The position numbers were made by a program, and so were the translations under genes. A stretch of DNA of 64,000 nucleotides, taken from Burkholderia contaminans. Lineage in GTDB: Bacteria > Pseudomonadota > Gammaproteobacteria > Burkholderiales > Burkholderiaceae. The stretch lies in assembly GCF_029633825.1 (NCBI RefSeq), contig NZ_CP090640.1, positions 1 to 64,000 of the forward strand, in the 5' to 3' direction. The stretch's first letter is position 1, and each line of letters begins with the position of its first letter. The notes under the pieces were generated by a model, which was given only the letters and a program-made list of their open reading frames with translations, ran no database searches and had not been told where the DNA came from. Shown piece after piece: positions 12,384 through 21,096 of the stretch.

Positions 12384-13556
12384 ATGAACGCTCCTTCAGA
12401 CATGCCAACGACTCCTGTTTTCCCCTCGCGCCTGCCGAACGTCGGCACGACGATCTTCACGGTCATGAGCGCGCTTGCCGCAGAAAAAGGCGCGGTGAAC
12501 CTCGGCCAGGGCTTTCCGGATTTCGATTGCGATCCGCGCATCATCGATGCGGTTGCCGCCGCGATGCGCAACGGGCACAACCAGTATCCGCCGATGGCCG
12601 GTGTCGCGCCGCTGCGCGACGCGATCGCAGACAAGATCGCGCAGGTCTACGGCCGGCGTTACGATCCGGCGACCGAAATCACCGTCACGGCCGGCGCGAC
12701 GCAGGCGTTGCTGACCGCGATCATGTGCACGGTGCATCCGGGTGATGAAGTGATCGTCGTCGAACCGACCTACGACAGCTACCTGCCGTCGATCGAACTC
12801 GCGGGCGGCAGGCCCGTGTTCGTCACGCTGGAAGCACCCGACTACGCGATCCCGTTCGACCGCCTCGCGGCCGCGATCACGCCGAAAACGCGCATGATCC
12901 TGATCAATACGCCGCATAACCCGACGGGCACCGTGTGGCGCGAGTCGGACATGCGCAAGCTCGAGGAGATCGTGCGCGGCACCAACGTGCTGATCCTGTC
13001 CGACGAGGTCTACGAGCACATGGTCTATGACGGCGCGCGCCACGAGAGCGTCGCGCGCTATCCGGAACTCGCCGCGCGCAGCTTCATCGTGTCGAGCTTC
13101 GGCAAGACCTATCACGTGACGGGCTGGAAGGTCGGCTATGTCGCGGCGCCTGCCTCGTTGACCGCGGAATTCCGCAAGGTCCACCAGTTCAACGTGTTCA
13201 CGGTGAACACGCCGATGCAGATCGGGCTCGCCGATTACCTGCGCGACCCGGCGCCGTACCTGACGCTTGCCGACTTCTACCAGAAGAAGCGCGACTACTT
13301 CCGGGCCGGCCTCGAGCGCACGCGCTTCAAGCTGCTGCCCTGCACGGGCACGTACTTCCAGTGCGTCGATTATTCGGCGATCAGCGACCTGCCGGAAGCG
13401 GAATTCTCGAAGTGGCTCACGTCGGAGATCGGCGTGGCCGCCATTCCGGTGTCGGCGTTCTATCACGAGCCGCACGAATCGGGCGTCGTCCGATTCTGCT
13501 TCGCGAAGCAGGAAAGCACGCTCGCGTCCGCGCTCGAACGGCTCGCACGCCTGTAA
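12384..13556 (+). CDS. Class I/II PLP aminotransferase (methionine aminotransferase-like, YbdL type)
   Basis: The 390-residue product has the fold-type I aminotransferase pattern: NLGQGFPDF, TAGATQAL, INTPHNPTG (Asn179), LSDEVYEH (Asp207, Tyr210) and the PLP-binding Lys241 in SSFGKTYHVTGWK. The closest family pattern I recognise is the methionine aminotransferase YbdL / kynurenine aminotransferase group, which uses methionine, phenylalanine or related donors. It could act in methionine salvage; the substrate cannot be fixed from sequence. No clear Shine-Dalgarno precedes the ATG. Confidence 0.88.
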   Translation: MNAPSDMPTTPVFPSRLPNVGTTIFTVMSALAAEKGAVNLGQGFPDFDCDPRIIDAVAAAMRNGHNQYPPMAGVAPLRDAIADKIAQVYGRRYDPATEITVTAGATQALLTAIMCTVHPGDEVIVVEPTYDSYLPSIELAGGRPVFVTLEAPDYAIPFDRLAAAITPKTRMILINTPHNPTGTVWRESDMRKLEEIVRGTNVLILSDEVYEHMVYDGARHESVARYPELAARSFIVSSFGKTYHVTGWKVGYVAAPASLTAEFRKVHQFNVFTVNTPMQIGLADYLRDPAPYLTLADFYQKKRDYFRAGLERTRFKLLPCTGTYFQCVDYSAISDLPEAEFSKWLTSEIGVAAIPVSAFYHEPHESGVVRFCFAKQESTLASALERLARL

Positions 13557-13558
13557 GA

Positions 13559-13590
13559 CCCGCACGGGCGGTCGCACACCGCCCTGCGGG
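13559..13590. other. Hairpin between convergent aminotransferase and GST genes
   Basis: Arms CCCGCA-C-GGGCGGT and ACCGCCCTGCGGG pair over 13 bp with one bulged C around a 5-nt loop. It lies between two convergent stop codons and may end both transcripts, although no clear T-run follows. Confidence 0.5.
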
Positions 13591-13598
13591 AATCGCGC

Positions 13599-14255
13599 TT
13601 ACGAACGCGCGACGCTCGTCGCGTCGATATACGCCTTGCGCTCGGCCGCCACGCGCAGTGCGGCAGGGCGCTCGCCCACCTTCTTCGCATGCGTCTTCCA
13701 GTCGATGCCTGCATCGAGCAGGAAATCGCGTCCGAATACGGCTTTCGTCGCCATGCCGATAACCGGCAGATGGACCCACGCGGCAATGTCCGCGAGGCCG
13801 AACGACTCGCCGAGCACATACGGCGAAAACTGCGTCATCTGCTTGAATGCATCGATCGCGCGCGGCAGGCGCTTCTCGACGTGCGCCTTCATCCCGTCGC
13901 TGACCTTGCCGCCGAAAAACGCTTCGGTGTAAACCTCGCGCGACATCCATTCGAGATACAGTTCGAGCGTCTCGATGAGTTCGCGCACCTTCGCGGCCGC
14001 AAACGGGCTCGCCGGGAAAATGCCTTTTTCGGGATAGCGCGCCGCCAGGTACTCGATGATCACCTGGGACTCGAACAGCGCGCCTTCTTCGGTCTTCAGA
14101 AAGGGAATCTTGCCGAGCGGCGAATCGGCTAGCTGCGCCGGATCGCTGACCGGCAGTCCACATACCGACTCCTCGAACGGAATGTCGTGCTCGAGCAGGA
14201 CGAACTTCACCTTGTTGTAATAGTTGGACAACGGAATACCGCACAGCTGTAGCAT
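13599..14255 (-). CDS. Glutathione S-transferase family protein
   Basis: The 218-residue product has the N-terminal thioredoxin-like GST domain (about 1-78; cis-Pro in GKIPFL, glutathione-binding LFESQVIIEYL) and an all-helical C-terminal domain with the GLADIAAW segment. It probably conjugates or reduces small electrophiles with glutathione; the class is unclear. A good site (AAGGAGACTCC) precedes the ATG. It is convergent with the aminotransferase gene and divergent from the enoyl-CoA hydratase gene. Confidence 0.88.
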   Translation of the reverse strand: MLQLCGIPLSNYYNKVKFVLLEHDIPFEESVCGLPVSDPAQLADSPLGKIPFLKTEEGALFESQVIIEYLAARYPEKGIFPASPFAAAKVRELIETLELYLEWMSREVYTEAFFGGKVSDGMKAHVEKRLPRAIDAFKQMTQFSPYVLGESFGLADIAAWVHLPVIGMATKAVFGRDFLLDAGIDWKTHAKKVGERPAALRVAAERKAYIDATSVARS

Positions 14256-14457
14256 CGGAGTCTCCTTCCTTGCTGAAGCGCGGCCGCATCGATGTCGGCC
14301 GCATCCGGATTCATCGCGCTGAAAAGCACGTTCGTGCTAGTCTAAAGCAAGTTTTTCGTCCGTCACGACAACATTACATCCGCTTCGGCATCGGCTGCAT
14401 CAGCACGCGCAACGCGTGGGGCGCCGCGGCCCTGCCATCCGATGGAGACACGCTCGC

Positions 14458-15249
14458 ATGAGTGCTGAACTGCTGGCCTCACGTCCGCCCGAGAGCGAAT
14501 CGACGCTCGTCCTCACGCTGTCCAATCCCGGCGCACGCAACGCGCTGCATCCCGACATGTACGCGGCCGGCATCGAAGCGCTCGCCACCGCCGAACGGGA
14601 TCCCGGGATCCGCGCGGTCGTGCTCACCGGCGCCGATCGCTTTTTCTGTGCTGGCGGCAATCTGAACCGGCTGCTCGACAACCGCTCGAAGGATCCGTCC
14701 TACCAGGCCGACAGCATCGACCAGCTCGGCGCATGGGTAACGGCGATCCACGCTTCGACGAAGCCGGTGATCGCAGCGGTGGAAGGCGCCGCGGCCGGCG
14801 CGGGCTTCTCGCTCGCGCTCGCGTGCGACCTGATCGTCGCCGCGCACGACGCGAAGTTCGTGATGTCGTACGCGCGTGTCGGCCTGACGCCCGATGGAGG
14901 CGGTTCGTGGTTCATTGCCCGCGCGCTGCCGCGAGCGATCGCGGCCGAGATCCTGTTCGAGGGCAAGCCTGTCGCAGCCGAACGTCTGCACACGCTCGGC
15001 GTCGTCAACCGGCTCGCCGTGCCCGGCGCGGCACTGACCGATGCACTGGCATGGGCCGATGCGCTCGCCGGCATCTCGCCGAACGCACTCACGCGCATCA
15101 AGTCGCTGCTCGACGACGCGACGACGCAACCACTCGATGCGCATCTCGCCACGGAGCGCGATCATTTCGTCGCGTCGCTCCATCATGCGGACGGGCTCGA
15201 AGGCATCACCGCATTTCTCGAGAAACGCCCGCCCCGCTACAAGCGCTGA
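14458..15249 (+). CDS. Enoyl-CoA hydratase/isomerase family protein
   Basis: The start is placed at 14458, with GGAGA about 10 bp upstream, in preference to an ATG at 14416. The 263-residue product has crotonase motifs: oxyanion-hole FFCAGGNLNRL and VEGAAAGAGFSLALACD, and GLTPDGGGSWF with an acidic residue at the second catalytic position. Family members hydrate or isomerise enoyl-CoA esters. Some Burkholderia proteins of this type are labelled alternative-type oxepin-CoA hydrolases, which would imply phenylacetate degradation, but no paa genes lie in the window. No terminator is visible, and 248 bp separate it from the next gene. Confidence 0.87.
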   Translation: MSAELLASRPPESESTLVLTLSNPGARNALHPDMYAAGIEALATAERDPGIRAVVLTGADRFFCAGGNLNRLLDNRSKDPSYQADSIDQLGAWVTAIHASTKPVIAAVEGAAAGAGFSLALACDLIVAAHDAKFVMSYARVGLTPDGGGSWFIARALPRAIAAEILFEGKPVAAERLHTLGVVNRLAVPGAALTDALAWADALAGISPNALTRIKSLLDDATTQPLDAHLATERDHFVASLHHADGLEGITAFLEKRPPRYKR

Positions 15250-15497
15250 ACGGTCGCGCCCACGTTCGAATCGACATGTCGCCGTGCCGCATCGACCCGA
15301 TGCGGCGCGGCGACGCTTCTGTCTCGACGACTCGGGACGATACGCAATCGCCTCCGGCGCCATGTAGCGCACCACGCGCGCACACGCATCGGCACGCACA
15401 TTCCCGTCGCCAGCAGCCCACATCGATCCATGCTCTAATGACCGCCTGTCGCGGCGCTGCCGGCGCCGTTTTCGCGCATGCAACATAGGAGTTCACG

Positions 15498-16190
15498 ATG
15501 ATCGACGTCTATAGCTGGGCGACCCCGAACGGTCACAAGGTGCACATCATGCTCGAGGAAACGGGCCTCGCTTATCGTGCCCATCCGGTCGATATCGGCG
15601 CGGGCGACCAGTTCAAGCCGGAATTCCTGAAGATCAGCCCGAACAACAAGATTCCCGCGATCGTCGATCCGGACGGCCCCGGCGGCCAGCCGATCTCGCT
15701 GTTCGAATCGGGCGCGATCCTGATCTACCTCGCGGAGAAGACCGGCAAGTTCCTGCCGACCGATCCGGCTGCACGCTACGCGACGCTCGAATGGCTGATG
15801 TTCCAGATGGGCGGCGTCGGCCCGATGCTCGGACAGGCGCACCATTTCCGCCTGTATGCGCCGGAGAAGATCGAGTATGCGGTCAACCGCTACACGAACG
15901 AGGCAAAGCGCCTGTACAACGTGATGGACAAGCGTCTCGGCGAATCCGAATATCTCGCGGGCGACGCGTACACGATCGCGGACATTGCGACGTTCCCGTG
16001 GACGCGCTCGTGGCAGAACCAGGGCATCGTGCTCGACGAATTGCCGAACGTGAAGCGCTGGTACGACACGATCGCCGCGCGACCGGCCGTGCAACGCGGT
16101 GTCGAAGTGCTCGCGTCGATGCGCAAGGCGCTGCAGGACGACAAGGCACGCGAGGTGCTGTTCGGTGCAACGCAATACGCGAAGCACTGA
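15498..16190 (+). CDS. yfcG: YfcG-like glutathione-binding disulfide-bond reductase (nu-class GST)
   Basis: The 230-residue protein starts MIDVYSWATPNGHKVHIMLE. This has the TPNG active-site region of YfcG/YghU proteins, with Thr/Asn in place of the Ser/Tyr/Cys of other GSTs. It also has NNKIPAIVD with the cis-proline, the SLFESGAILIYL glutathione site and DIATFPW in the helical domain. E. coli YfcG reduces disulfides using bound glutathione. AGGAG lies 6 bp before the ATG. The gene is convergent with the MaoC genes. Confidence 0.88.
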   Translation: MIDVYSWATPNGHKVHIMLEETGLAYRAHPVDIGAGDQFKPEFLKISPNNKIPAIVDPDGPGGQPISLFESGAILIYLAEKTGKFLPTDPAARYATLEWLMFQMGGVGPMLGQAHHFRLYAPEKIEYAVNRYTNEAKRLYNVMDKRLGESEYLAGDAYTIADIATFPWTRSWQNQGIVLDELPNVKRWYDTIAARPAVQRGVEVLASMRKALQDDKAREVLFGATQYAKH

Positions 16191-16237
16191 CACACATGTG
16201 ACGGGCGGAGCGGCTTCCGTGCATGCCGCTTCCCGCT

Positions 16238-16714
16238 TCAGAAGTAATGCAGCGTGATGAATTCCGCCGCGCAGACTGGCAGCGGCACATCGGGACGCTC
16301 GACCTGCATCGTCACCGACCACGTCACCTGCACACCGTCTCGCGCGGCCTCGGCGGTTTCCTTTACCGCAAACAACGCACGCACACGCGCACCCACTGGC
16401 ACCGGCTTCAGGAACCGCACGCGGTTCAGTCCGTAGTTCACCCCCATCTTCTGCTCGAAACGCATCGCATCGGCCATCAACGCGGGAATCAGCGACAGCG
16501 TCAGGAACCCGTGCGCGATCGGGCCGCCGAATGGCGACTCGCGCCGTGCACGTTCGGGATCGACGTGAATCCATTGATGATCGCCGGTCGCATCGGCAAA
16601 GCCATCGACACGACGCTGGTCGATCGCGATCCAGCCGCTCGCGAGCGGCTCTGCGCCGACTCGCGCCTGCAGCGCCTGCGCCGATGCGATCAGCGGCAAG
16701 GTCACGTCGGTCAT
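16238..16714 (-). CDS. MaoC family (R)-specific enoyl-CoA hydratase, second of a pair
   Basis: Starting at 16714, the product has 158 residues and one hot-dog fold. It carries the hydratase-2 motif: Asp and His in ATGDHQWIHVD, followed by SPFGGPIAHGFLTLSL. Its ATG overlaps the stop codon of the upstream MaoC gene by 4 bp (ATGA), so the two are translationally coupled. Paired single-domain MaoC proteins can form heterodimers in sterol and aromatic acid degradation (for example ChsH1/ChsH2). Here the intact catalytic Asp/His motif makes this the likely active subunit. The substrate is unknown. Confidence 0.88.
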   Translation of the reverse strand: MTDVTLPLIASAQALQARVGAEPLASGWIAIDQRRVDGFADATGDHQWIHVDPERARRESPFGGPIAHGFLTLSLIPALMADAMRFEQKMGVNYGLNRVRFLKPVPVGARVRALFAVKETAEAARDGVQVTWSVTMQVERPDVPLPVCAAEFITLHYF

Positions 16715-17172
16715 GCGTGCGTGCCTCCCGGATGGCGCAGCCCGAAGATCACCTTGGTATGCACGGTGATCACCGTCTCGCCGGCGCCGTTCACGCCGAC
16801 CCACTCCGTCGACACGATGCCGCGGTCGGGCTTGCTCTCCGACACGCGCTTGTCGTGGACCTTCTGGTACATCGTGATCGTGTCGCCGGCGCGCACCGGC
16901 TTGAGCCAGCGGATCGAGTCGATGCCGGGCGAGCCCATGCTCGTCGAGTCCGACCCGAGCTTCTTGATGAGCAGGCTCATGAACACCGAACACGTATGCC
17001 AGCCGCTCGCGACGAGCCCGCCGAAATGCGATGCTTTCCCGGCTTCTTCGTCGAGGTGGAACGGCTGCGGGTCGTAGCGTTGCGCGAACGCCTTGATGTC
17101 GTCGGGTTCGAACGTGTAGCGGCCCACTTCGGTGGTGCTGCCGACCACCAGGTCTTCGTAACTGATGCCCAC
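16711..17172 (-). CDS. MaoC family dehydratase, first of a pair (GTG start)
   Basis: The 153-residue single hot-dog domain carries RYDPQPFHLDEEAG and HFGGLVASGWHT, the MaoC motif with Asp and His retained. It starts with GTG at 17172, preceded by AGGAGACAC. Its end overlaps the start of the second MaoC gene by 4 bp, and it follows the smaller acyl-CoA dehydrogenase gene by 37 bp. Context implies hydration of a 2-enoyl-CoA produced by the two dehydrogenases. Confidence 0.87.
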   Translation of the reverse strand: MGISYEDLVVGSTTEVGRYTFEPDDIKAFAQRYDPQPFHLDEEAGKASHFGGLVASGWHTCSVFMSLLIKKLGSDSTSMGSPGIDSIRWLKPVRAGDTITMYQKVHDKRVSESKPDRGIVSTEWVGVNGAGETVITVHTKVIFGLRHPGGTHA

Positions 17173-17209
17173 TAGGTGTCTCCTTGTCTGGTGCGCTCTC
17201 GCGTCGCCG

Positions 17210-18343
17210 TCATGCCGCGTCGGTCTGCGCGAAATCGGGCAGCGCCGCGATGCGGGCGAGATGATGATCGGTGTCGCCGAGCGTCGTCTCGATGATCGTC
17301 AGCCGCTTGAACAGGTGCGCGGCGGCGACCTCGTTGGTCACGCCCATGCCGCCGTGCAGCTGGACGGCCTGCTGGCCGACGAAGCGCGCGGCGGCGCCGA
17401 CGCGCGCTTTCGCGGCCGACACGGCCTTGCGCCGCGCATCGGCATCGCCGCTCGCGTAGCGTACGGCTGCCAGGTAGGTCAGCGAACGCGCCTGCTCGGC
17501 ATGGATCAGCATGTCGACCATCCGGTGCTGCAGCGCCTGGAAACGCGCGATCGGCACGCCGAACTGTTCGCGCGTCTTCGTGTATTCGACCGTCGCTCGA
17601 TTCAGTTCGTCGAGCACGCCGACCGCCTCCGCGCACAGCAGGAACGTCGCGTAATCGGCAACCTGCTCGAGGGCCGCAGCGTCGCGCGCACCGCCCGTCA
17701 GCAGTCGCGCCGGCGTTTCATCGAACCCGATCGTCGCGGCACGCTGGCCGTCGATCGTCCGGTAGTCGACCACCTTCGCGTTCGCGGCATCCCGTTCGAC
17801 GACGAAGAGGCCGATGCCGCCACCATCGACGCGCGCCGGCACGATCCACGCATCCGCCTGTGCGCCATGCTGAACGACCGATTTCGTGCCGGTCAGCCGA
17901 TACGTGCCGCTTTGCTCGCGTGCATGCGTGTCGAGTTCGAACAGGTCGTAGCGCGCATGCGGTTCGTGGAATGCAACAGCCACGCGCTTCTGCCCCTGCG
18001 CGATCGCCTCCAGCAGCGCCGCATCCTCGCCAGCGCCGGAACCGGCGATGCGCAACGCCTCGACGCCCACCACGGTTGCCCAGTATGGCTCGATCACGAG
18101 CGCACGGCCGAGTTCCTGCATCACGACCAGCATGTCGACCGGGCCGCCGCCAAAGCCACCCTGCGCGTCCGGCACGGGCAGCGCGGTCAACCCCAGTTCG
18201 CCAAATGCGCTCCATTGTGTGTCCGACACGCCCGCGTCGCTGCGCACGATTGCCTGGCGCGCTTCGAAGCCGTATTGCTCGCCGAGATAACGGCGCAGCG
18301 CGTCGGCAAACTGCTGCTGCTCATCGGTAAAGCTGAAATCCAT
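17210..18343 (-). CDS. Acyl-CoA dehydrogenase family protein, small subunit-like (PimD/FadE type)
   Basis: The 377-residue product has the acyl-CoA dehydrogenase layout: N-terminal helical domain, central beta domain, and C-terminal helices with TREQFGVPIARFQALQHR and LHGGMGVTNEV. The catalytic glutamate and FAD-binding positions look less conserved than in its upstream partner. That pattern and the 398 + 377 residue pairing recall pimeloyl-CoA dehydrogenase PimC/PimD and heteromeric FadE pairs. GGAG precedes the ATG, and only 19 bp separate it from the larger subunit gene. The family is certain; the substrate is inference. Confidence 0.88.
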   Translation of the reverse strand: MDFSFTDEQQQFADALRRYLGEQYGFEARQAIVRSDAGVSDTQWSAFGELGLTALPVPDAQGGFGGGPVDMLVVMQELGRALVIEPYWATVVGVEALRIAGSGAGEDAALLEAIAQGQKRVAVAFHEPHARYDLFELDTHAREQSGTYRLTGTKSVVQHGAQADAWIVPARVDGGGIGLFVVERDAANAKVVDYRTIDGQRAATIGFDETPARLLTGGARDAAALEQVADYATFLLCAEAVGVLDELNRATVEYTKTREQFGVPIARFQALQHRMVDMLIHAEQARSLTYLAAVRYASGDADARRKAVSAAKARVGAAARFVGQQAVQLHGGMGVTNEVAAAHLFKRLTIIETTLGDTDHHLARIAALPDFAQTDAA

Positions 18344-18362
18344 GGTTGTCTCCGTTCCCTGA

Positions 18363-19559
18363 TCACAGCCCCAGAATCATCTGCGCGATGATGTTCTTCT
18401 GGATCTCGTTCGAACCGCCGTAGATCGACGTCTTCCGGTAATTGAAGTAGTACGCGGCAAGCGGTGCCGCATCGTCGTCGCCGGCGATGCTGTGCTCGCG
18501 CTGCCCGTCGAGGAACGGTACGTCGAACGGTGCGGCGAGCGGGCCGATCGCGTCGACCATCAGCTCGGTGAGCGCCTGCTGCACTTCCGTGCCCTTGATC
18601 TTCAGCATCGACGCCTCGGGGCCCGGGCCCTTGCCGCTCGTCTCGCGGCTGACGACGCGCAGCACCGTCACCTCGAGCGCAATCAGTTCGACCTCGAGCG
18701 CCGCGACCTTCGCAGCGAACACGGGATCGGCGAGCAACGGCTTGCCGTTCTTGCGCTGGTTCGACGCGACGCGCTTCAGGAACGCAAGCTCGCGCTTCGA
18801 CGCGCCGACGCGCGCGATGCCGGTACGCTCGTGGCCAAGCAGGTATTTCGCGTAGGTCCAGCCGCGGTTCTCGTCACCGACGAGATTCTCGACCGGCACC
18901 TTCACGTCCTCGAAGAACACCTCGTTGACCTCGTGGTCCTCGTCGAGCATGACGATCGGGCGCACCGTGATGCCGGGCGTCTTCATGTCGATCAGCAGGA
19001 ACGAGATGCCTTCCTGTTTCTTCGCTGCGGGATCGGTACGCACGAGACAGAACATCATGTCTGCGTACTGGCCGAGCGTCGTCCAGGTCTTCTGGCCATT
19101 GACGACGTAGTGGTCGCCCTGACGCTCCGCGCGCGTGCGCAACGATGCGAGGTCGGACCCCGAACCCGGCTCCGAGTAGCCCTGGCACCACCAGTCCGAC
19201 CCGTCGAGAATGCGCGGCAGATAATGACGTTTCTGCGCTTCGCTGCCGTATTTCATCAACACCGGCGCAACCATCGATACGCCGAACGGCAGCACGGTCG
19301 GCGCGCCGATCCGCGCGCACTCCTCGTCCCAGATGTGTCGTTGCGTCGCGTTCCAGCCCGGGCCGCCGTATTCGACCGGCCACGCGGGCGCAGACCAGCC
19401 ACGCTGGCCGAGAATCCGGTGCCAGCTCGCGAAATCCTCGCGATCGAGCCGTTTGTGATCGAGTACTTTGGCGCGCAGTGCGTGAGGCAGGTTGGCCTCA
19501 AGCCAGGCGCGGACGTCGACGCGGAACGCGTCGTCCGAGGGGGAATAATCCAGATCCAT
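18363..19559 (-). CDS. Acyl-CoA dehydrogenase, large subunit-like (PimC/FadE type)
   Basis: The 398-residue product shows clear motifs: FAD/substrate segment YSEPGSGSDLASLRTRA, WTTLGQYAD, VPVENLVGDENRGW, and a C-terminal YRKTSIYGGSNEIQKNIIAQ that contributes to FAD binding. It oxidises an acyl-CoA to the 2-enoyl-CoA, passing electrons to ETF. It is the first gene of a four-gene operon (two dehydrogenases, two MaoC hydratases), with GGAGACAC before the ATG. Length and pairing resemble PimC; the actual acyl chain or ring substrate is unknown. Confidence 0.9.
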   Translation of the reverse strand: MDLDYSPSDDAFRVDVRAWLEANLPHALRAKVLDHKRLDREDFASWHRILGQRGWSAPAWPVEYGGPGWNATQRHIWDEECARIGAPTVLPFGVSMVAPVLMKYGSEAQKRHYLPRILDGSDWWCQGYSEPGSGSDLASLRTRAERQGDHYVVNGQKTWTTLGQYADMMFCLVRTDPAAKKQEGISFLLIDMKTPGITVRPIVMLDEDHEVNEVFFEDVKVPVENLVGDENRGWTYAKYLLGHERTGIARVGASKRELAFLKRVASNQRKNGKPLLADPVFAAKVAALEVELIALEVTVLRVVSRETSGKGPGPEASMLKIKGTEVQQALTELMVDAIGPLAAPFDVPFLDGQREHSIAGDDDAAPLAAYYFNYRKTSIYGGSNEIQKNIIAQMILGL

Positions 19560-19613
19560 GCGCAGTGTCTCCTGTCCGCAGCCGTCCGGCCCGGCAAGGA
19601 CTCACTGCATGTT

Positions 19614-20036
19614 TCATTGCAGCGGTTCTTTGAGCGCGGCAGGAATCGGCAGCGGCATCACGTCGATGCCTTCTTCGGCCAAGGATTGCGCATCTTCGGG
19701 CGTCGTGACGCCACGAATGCTGCGTGCCGGCGCCTCGTTGTAATGGATGCGCCGCGCTTCCTCGGCGAAGCGCTCGCCCACATTCTCGGTTTTCTCCAGC
19801 ACCTCGCGCAGCGCACGCATTACCTGCGCCTGCAGTGCACGCGAATCGACCGGCTGGGCCTGCGCCGCGCCCGACAAGTTCAGGCGCGGCGCCGACGGCA
19901 GACGGTTGACCTCGGTCGTTCCGCACACCGGACATTCGACCAGCTTGCGGGACAACTGCGCTTCGAATTCATCGGCGGAAGCGAACCAGCCTTCGAACCG
20001 ATGACCGTGCGGGCACTGTAAATCGAGGACCTTCAT
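19614..20036 (-). CDS. DUF1178 family protein (zinc-ribbon-like)
   Basis: The 140-residue product begins MKVLDLQCPHGHRFEGWFAS and has a second CxxC at VECPVCGTTEV, giving a four-ligand zinc-ribbon-like N-terminus. The remainder is charged and helical (VMRALREVLEKTENVGERFAEEARRIH is a conserved block, here about residues 72-98). The function is unknown to me. It has its own predicted promoter and is followed 54 bp later by the acyl-CoA dehydrogenase operon, which it may co-transcribe. Confidence 0.88.
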   Translation of the reverse strand: MKVLDLQCPHGHRFEGWFASADEFEAQLSRKLVECPVCGTTEVNRLPSAPRLNLSGAAQAQPVDSRALQAQVMRALREVLEKTENVGERFAEEARRIHYNEAPARSIRGVTTPEDAQSLAEEGIDVMPLPIPAALKEPLQ

Positions 20037-20057
20037 GCTGAATCAGGGCGTGTGGCG

Positions 20058-20085
20058 AGTGTAGCGCAAAAAGCGGTTTTGTGAA
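20058..20085 (-). promoter_or_regulatory. Predicted promoter of the DUF1178 gene
   Basis: On the minus strand a -35 TTCACA (20080-20085) and a -10 TACACT (20058-20063) are separated by 16 bp, about 22 bp before the ATG. Confidence 0.55.
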
Positions 20086-20117
20086 CGGTCGTGCTAAATA
20101 TCGATCGCGCGACGCGA

Positions 20118-20151
20118 GGGCGCCGCGTCACCGGATTGTAACGCGGCGCCC
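20118..20151 (-). terminator. Strong stem-loop after the Nudix gene, candidate end of the nuo transcript
   Basis: Arms GGGCGCCGCGT (20118-20128) and ACGCGGCGCCC (20141-20151) form a perfect 11-bp stem with a 12-nt loop, 22 bp past the Nudix stop codon. No T-run follows on the minus strand, so it may be a 3'-end stability stem or a weak terminator. Confidence 0.5.
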
Positions 20152-20172
20152 CACCGGCTGCTGACGCCGCGC

Positions 20173-20763
20173 TCAGGGCGTCAGGACCGGCCCGAGCGGC
20201 CACGTCCCGGACAGCACCTTGTCGAGCCACATCGTGCCGATGATCGTCTTCACGTCGGAGATCTGGCCCGTGCGCACCCATTCCTGCAGATCGGCCTGCG
20301 TCGCAGTGAAGGTCTCGAGGAATTCGCCTTCATCGAGCTTGCGCTCGCCGGCCGTCAGCCCGCGCGCCAGGTACAGGTCGATGAATTCGGTCGAATAGGA
20401 AATGATCGGGTGAATCCGGGCCAGGAACACGTACTCGCGTGCCGTGTAGCCGGTTTCTTCGCGCAGTTCGCGCACCGCGCATGCGAGCGCGCCTTCGTTC
20501 GGATCGAGCTTGCCGGCAGGGAATTCGGCCATCACCTTGCCGATCGGGTAGCGATACTGGCTTTCCATCAGCACGCGGCCATCGTCGAACAGCGGGATCA
20601 CCATCACCGCGCCCGGATGCTGGACGTATTCGCGCGTGGCTTTCTTGCCATCCGGCAGGCGGACGGTATCGCGCTTGAGCTTGAGGAACGAGCCTTCGAA
20701 AATCGCCTCGCTTTCGAGGCAGGTTTCGGTCAGTGCGGCGTCGTGATTGGGTAGTTCGGCCAT
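20173..20763 (-). CDS. Nudix hydrolase, ADP-ribose pyrophosphatase-like
   Basis: The 196-residue protein has a full Nudix box, GKLDPNEGALACAVRELREETGYT in pattern (G at about residue 83, REXXEEXGX intact), preceded by QYRYPIGKVMAEFPAG as in NudF/ADP-ribose pyrophosphatases. It would hydrolyse ADP-ribose or another nucleoside diphosphate derivative to monophosphates. It is the last gene of the nuo transcription unit, 36 bp after DUF2818. This links an NAD-breakdown-product hydrolase to NADH dehydrogenase by position, although the functional link is inference. Confidence 0.9.
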   Translation of the reverse strand: MAELPNHDAALTETCLESEAIFEGSFLKLKRDTVRLPDGKKATREYVQHPGAVMVIPLFDDGRVLMESQYRYPIGKVMAEFPAGKLDPNEGALACAVRELREETGYTAREYVFLARIHPIISYSTEFIDLYLARGLTAGERKLDEGEFLETFTATQADLQEWVRTGQISDVKTIIGTMWLDKVLSGTWPLGPVLTP

Positions 20764-20799
20764 CGGCGGCTCCGGGAATGAGCGCGACGGCCGAAGCCG

Positions 20800-21096
20800 T
20801 CAGCGTCGTTTGACGAGATACTGGAACGTGAAGCCGGGAAACGCGAACACGACGAAAAGACTGAACGTGATCGCGTAGAACTGCCAGCCCTGTTCGAAGC
20901 GGTTACCGGCGCGCGACTCGAGCCAGAAGCCGAGCGCGCCGACGATGAAGTACAGCACGATCAGCTCGCCGATCCGCACCCACCCGCTCTTCTTCGCCGC
21001 GCCGAACGGCACGACGGCGAAGAGGCGTTGGTTCAGGAACGGCAGGTTGGCGCAGACGAGCGCCAACAGCACGATAAACCAGCCGGCTGCCGACAT
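20800..21096 (-). CDS. DUF2818 small membrane protein overlapping nuoN
   Basis: Starting at 21096, the product has 98 residues and about three hydrophobic helices (AAGWFIVLLALVCANLPF; IGELIVLYFIVGALGFWL; FYAITFSLFVVFAFPGF), with a basic end. The ATG shares one base with the nuoN stop (TAATG), so translation is probably coupled. DUF2818 is a short membrane family seen downstream of nuoN in Burkholderiales; I know of no assigned function. An assembly or accessory role for complex I is a reasonable inference. Confidence 0.88.
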   Translation of the reverse strand: MSAAGWFIVLLALVCANLPFLNQRLFAVVPFGAAKKSGWVRIGELIVLYFIVGALGFWLESRAGNRFEQGWQFYAITFSLFVVFAFPGFTFQYLVKRR

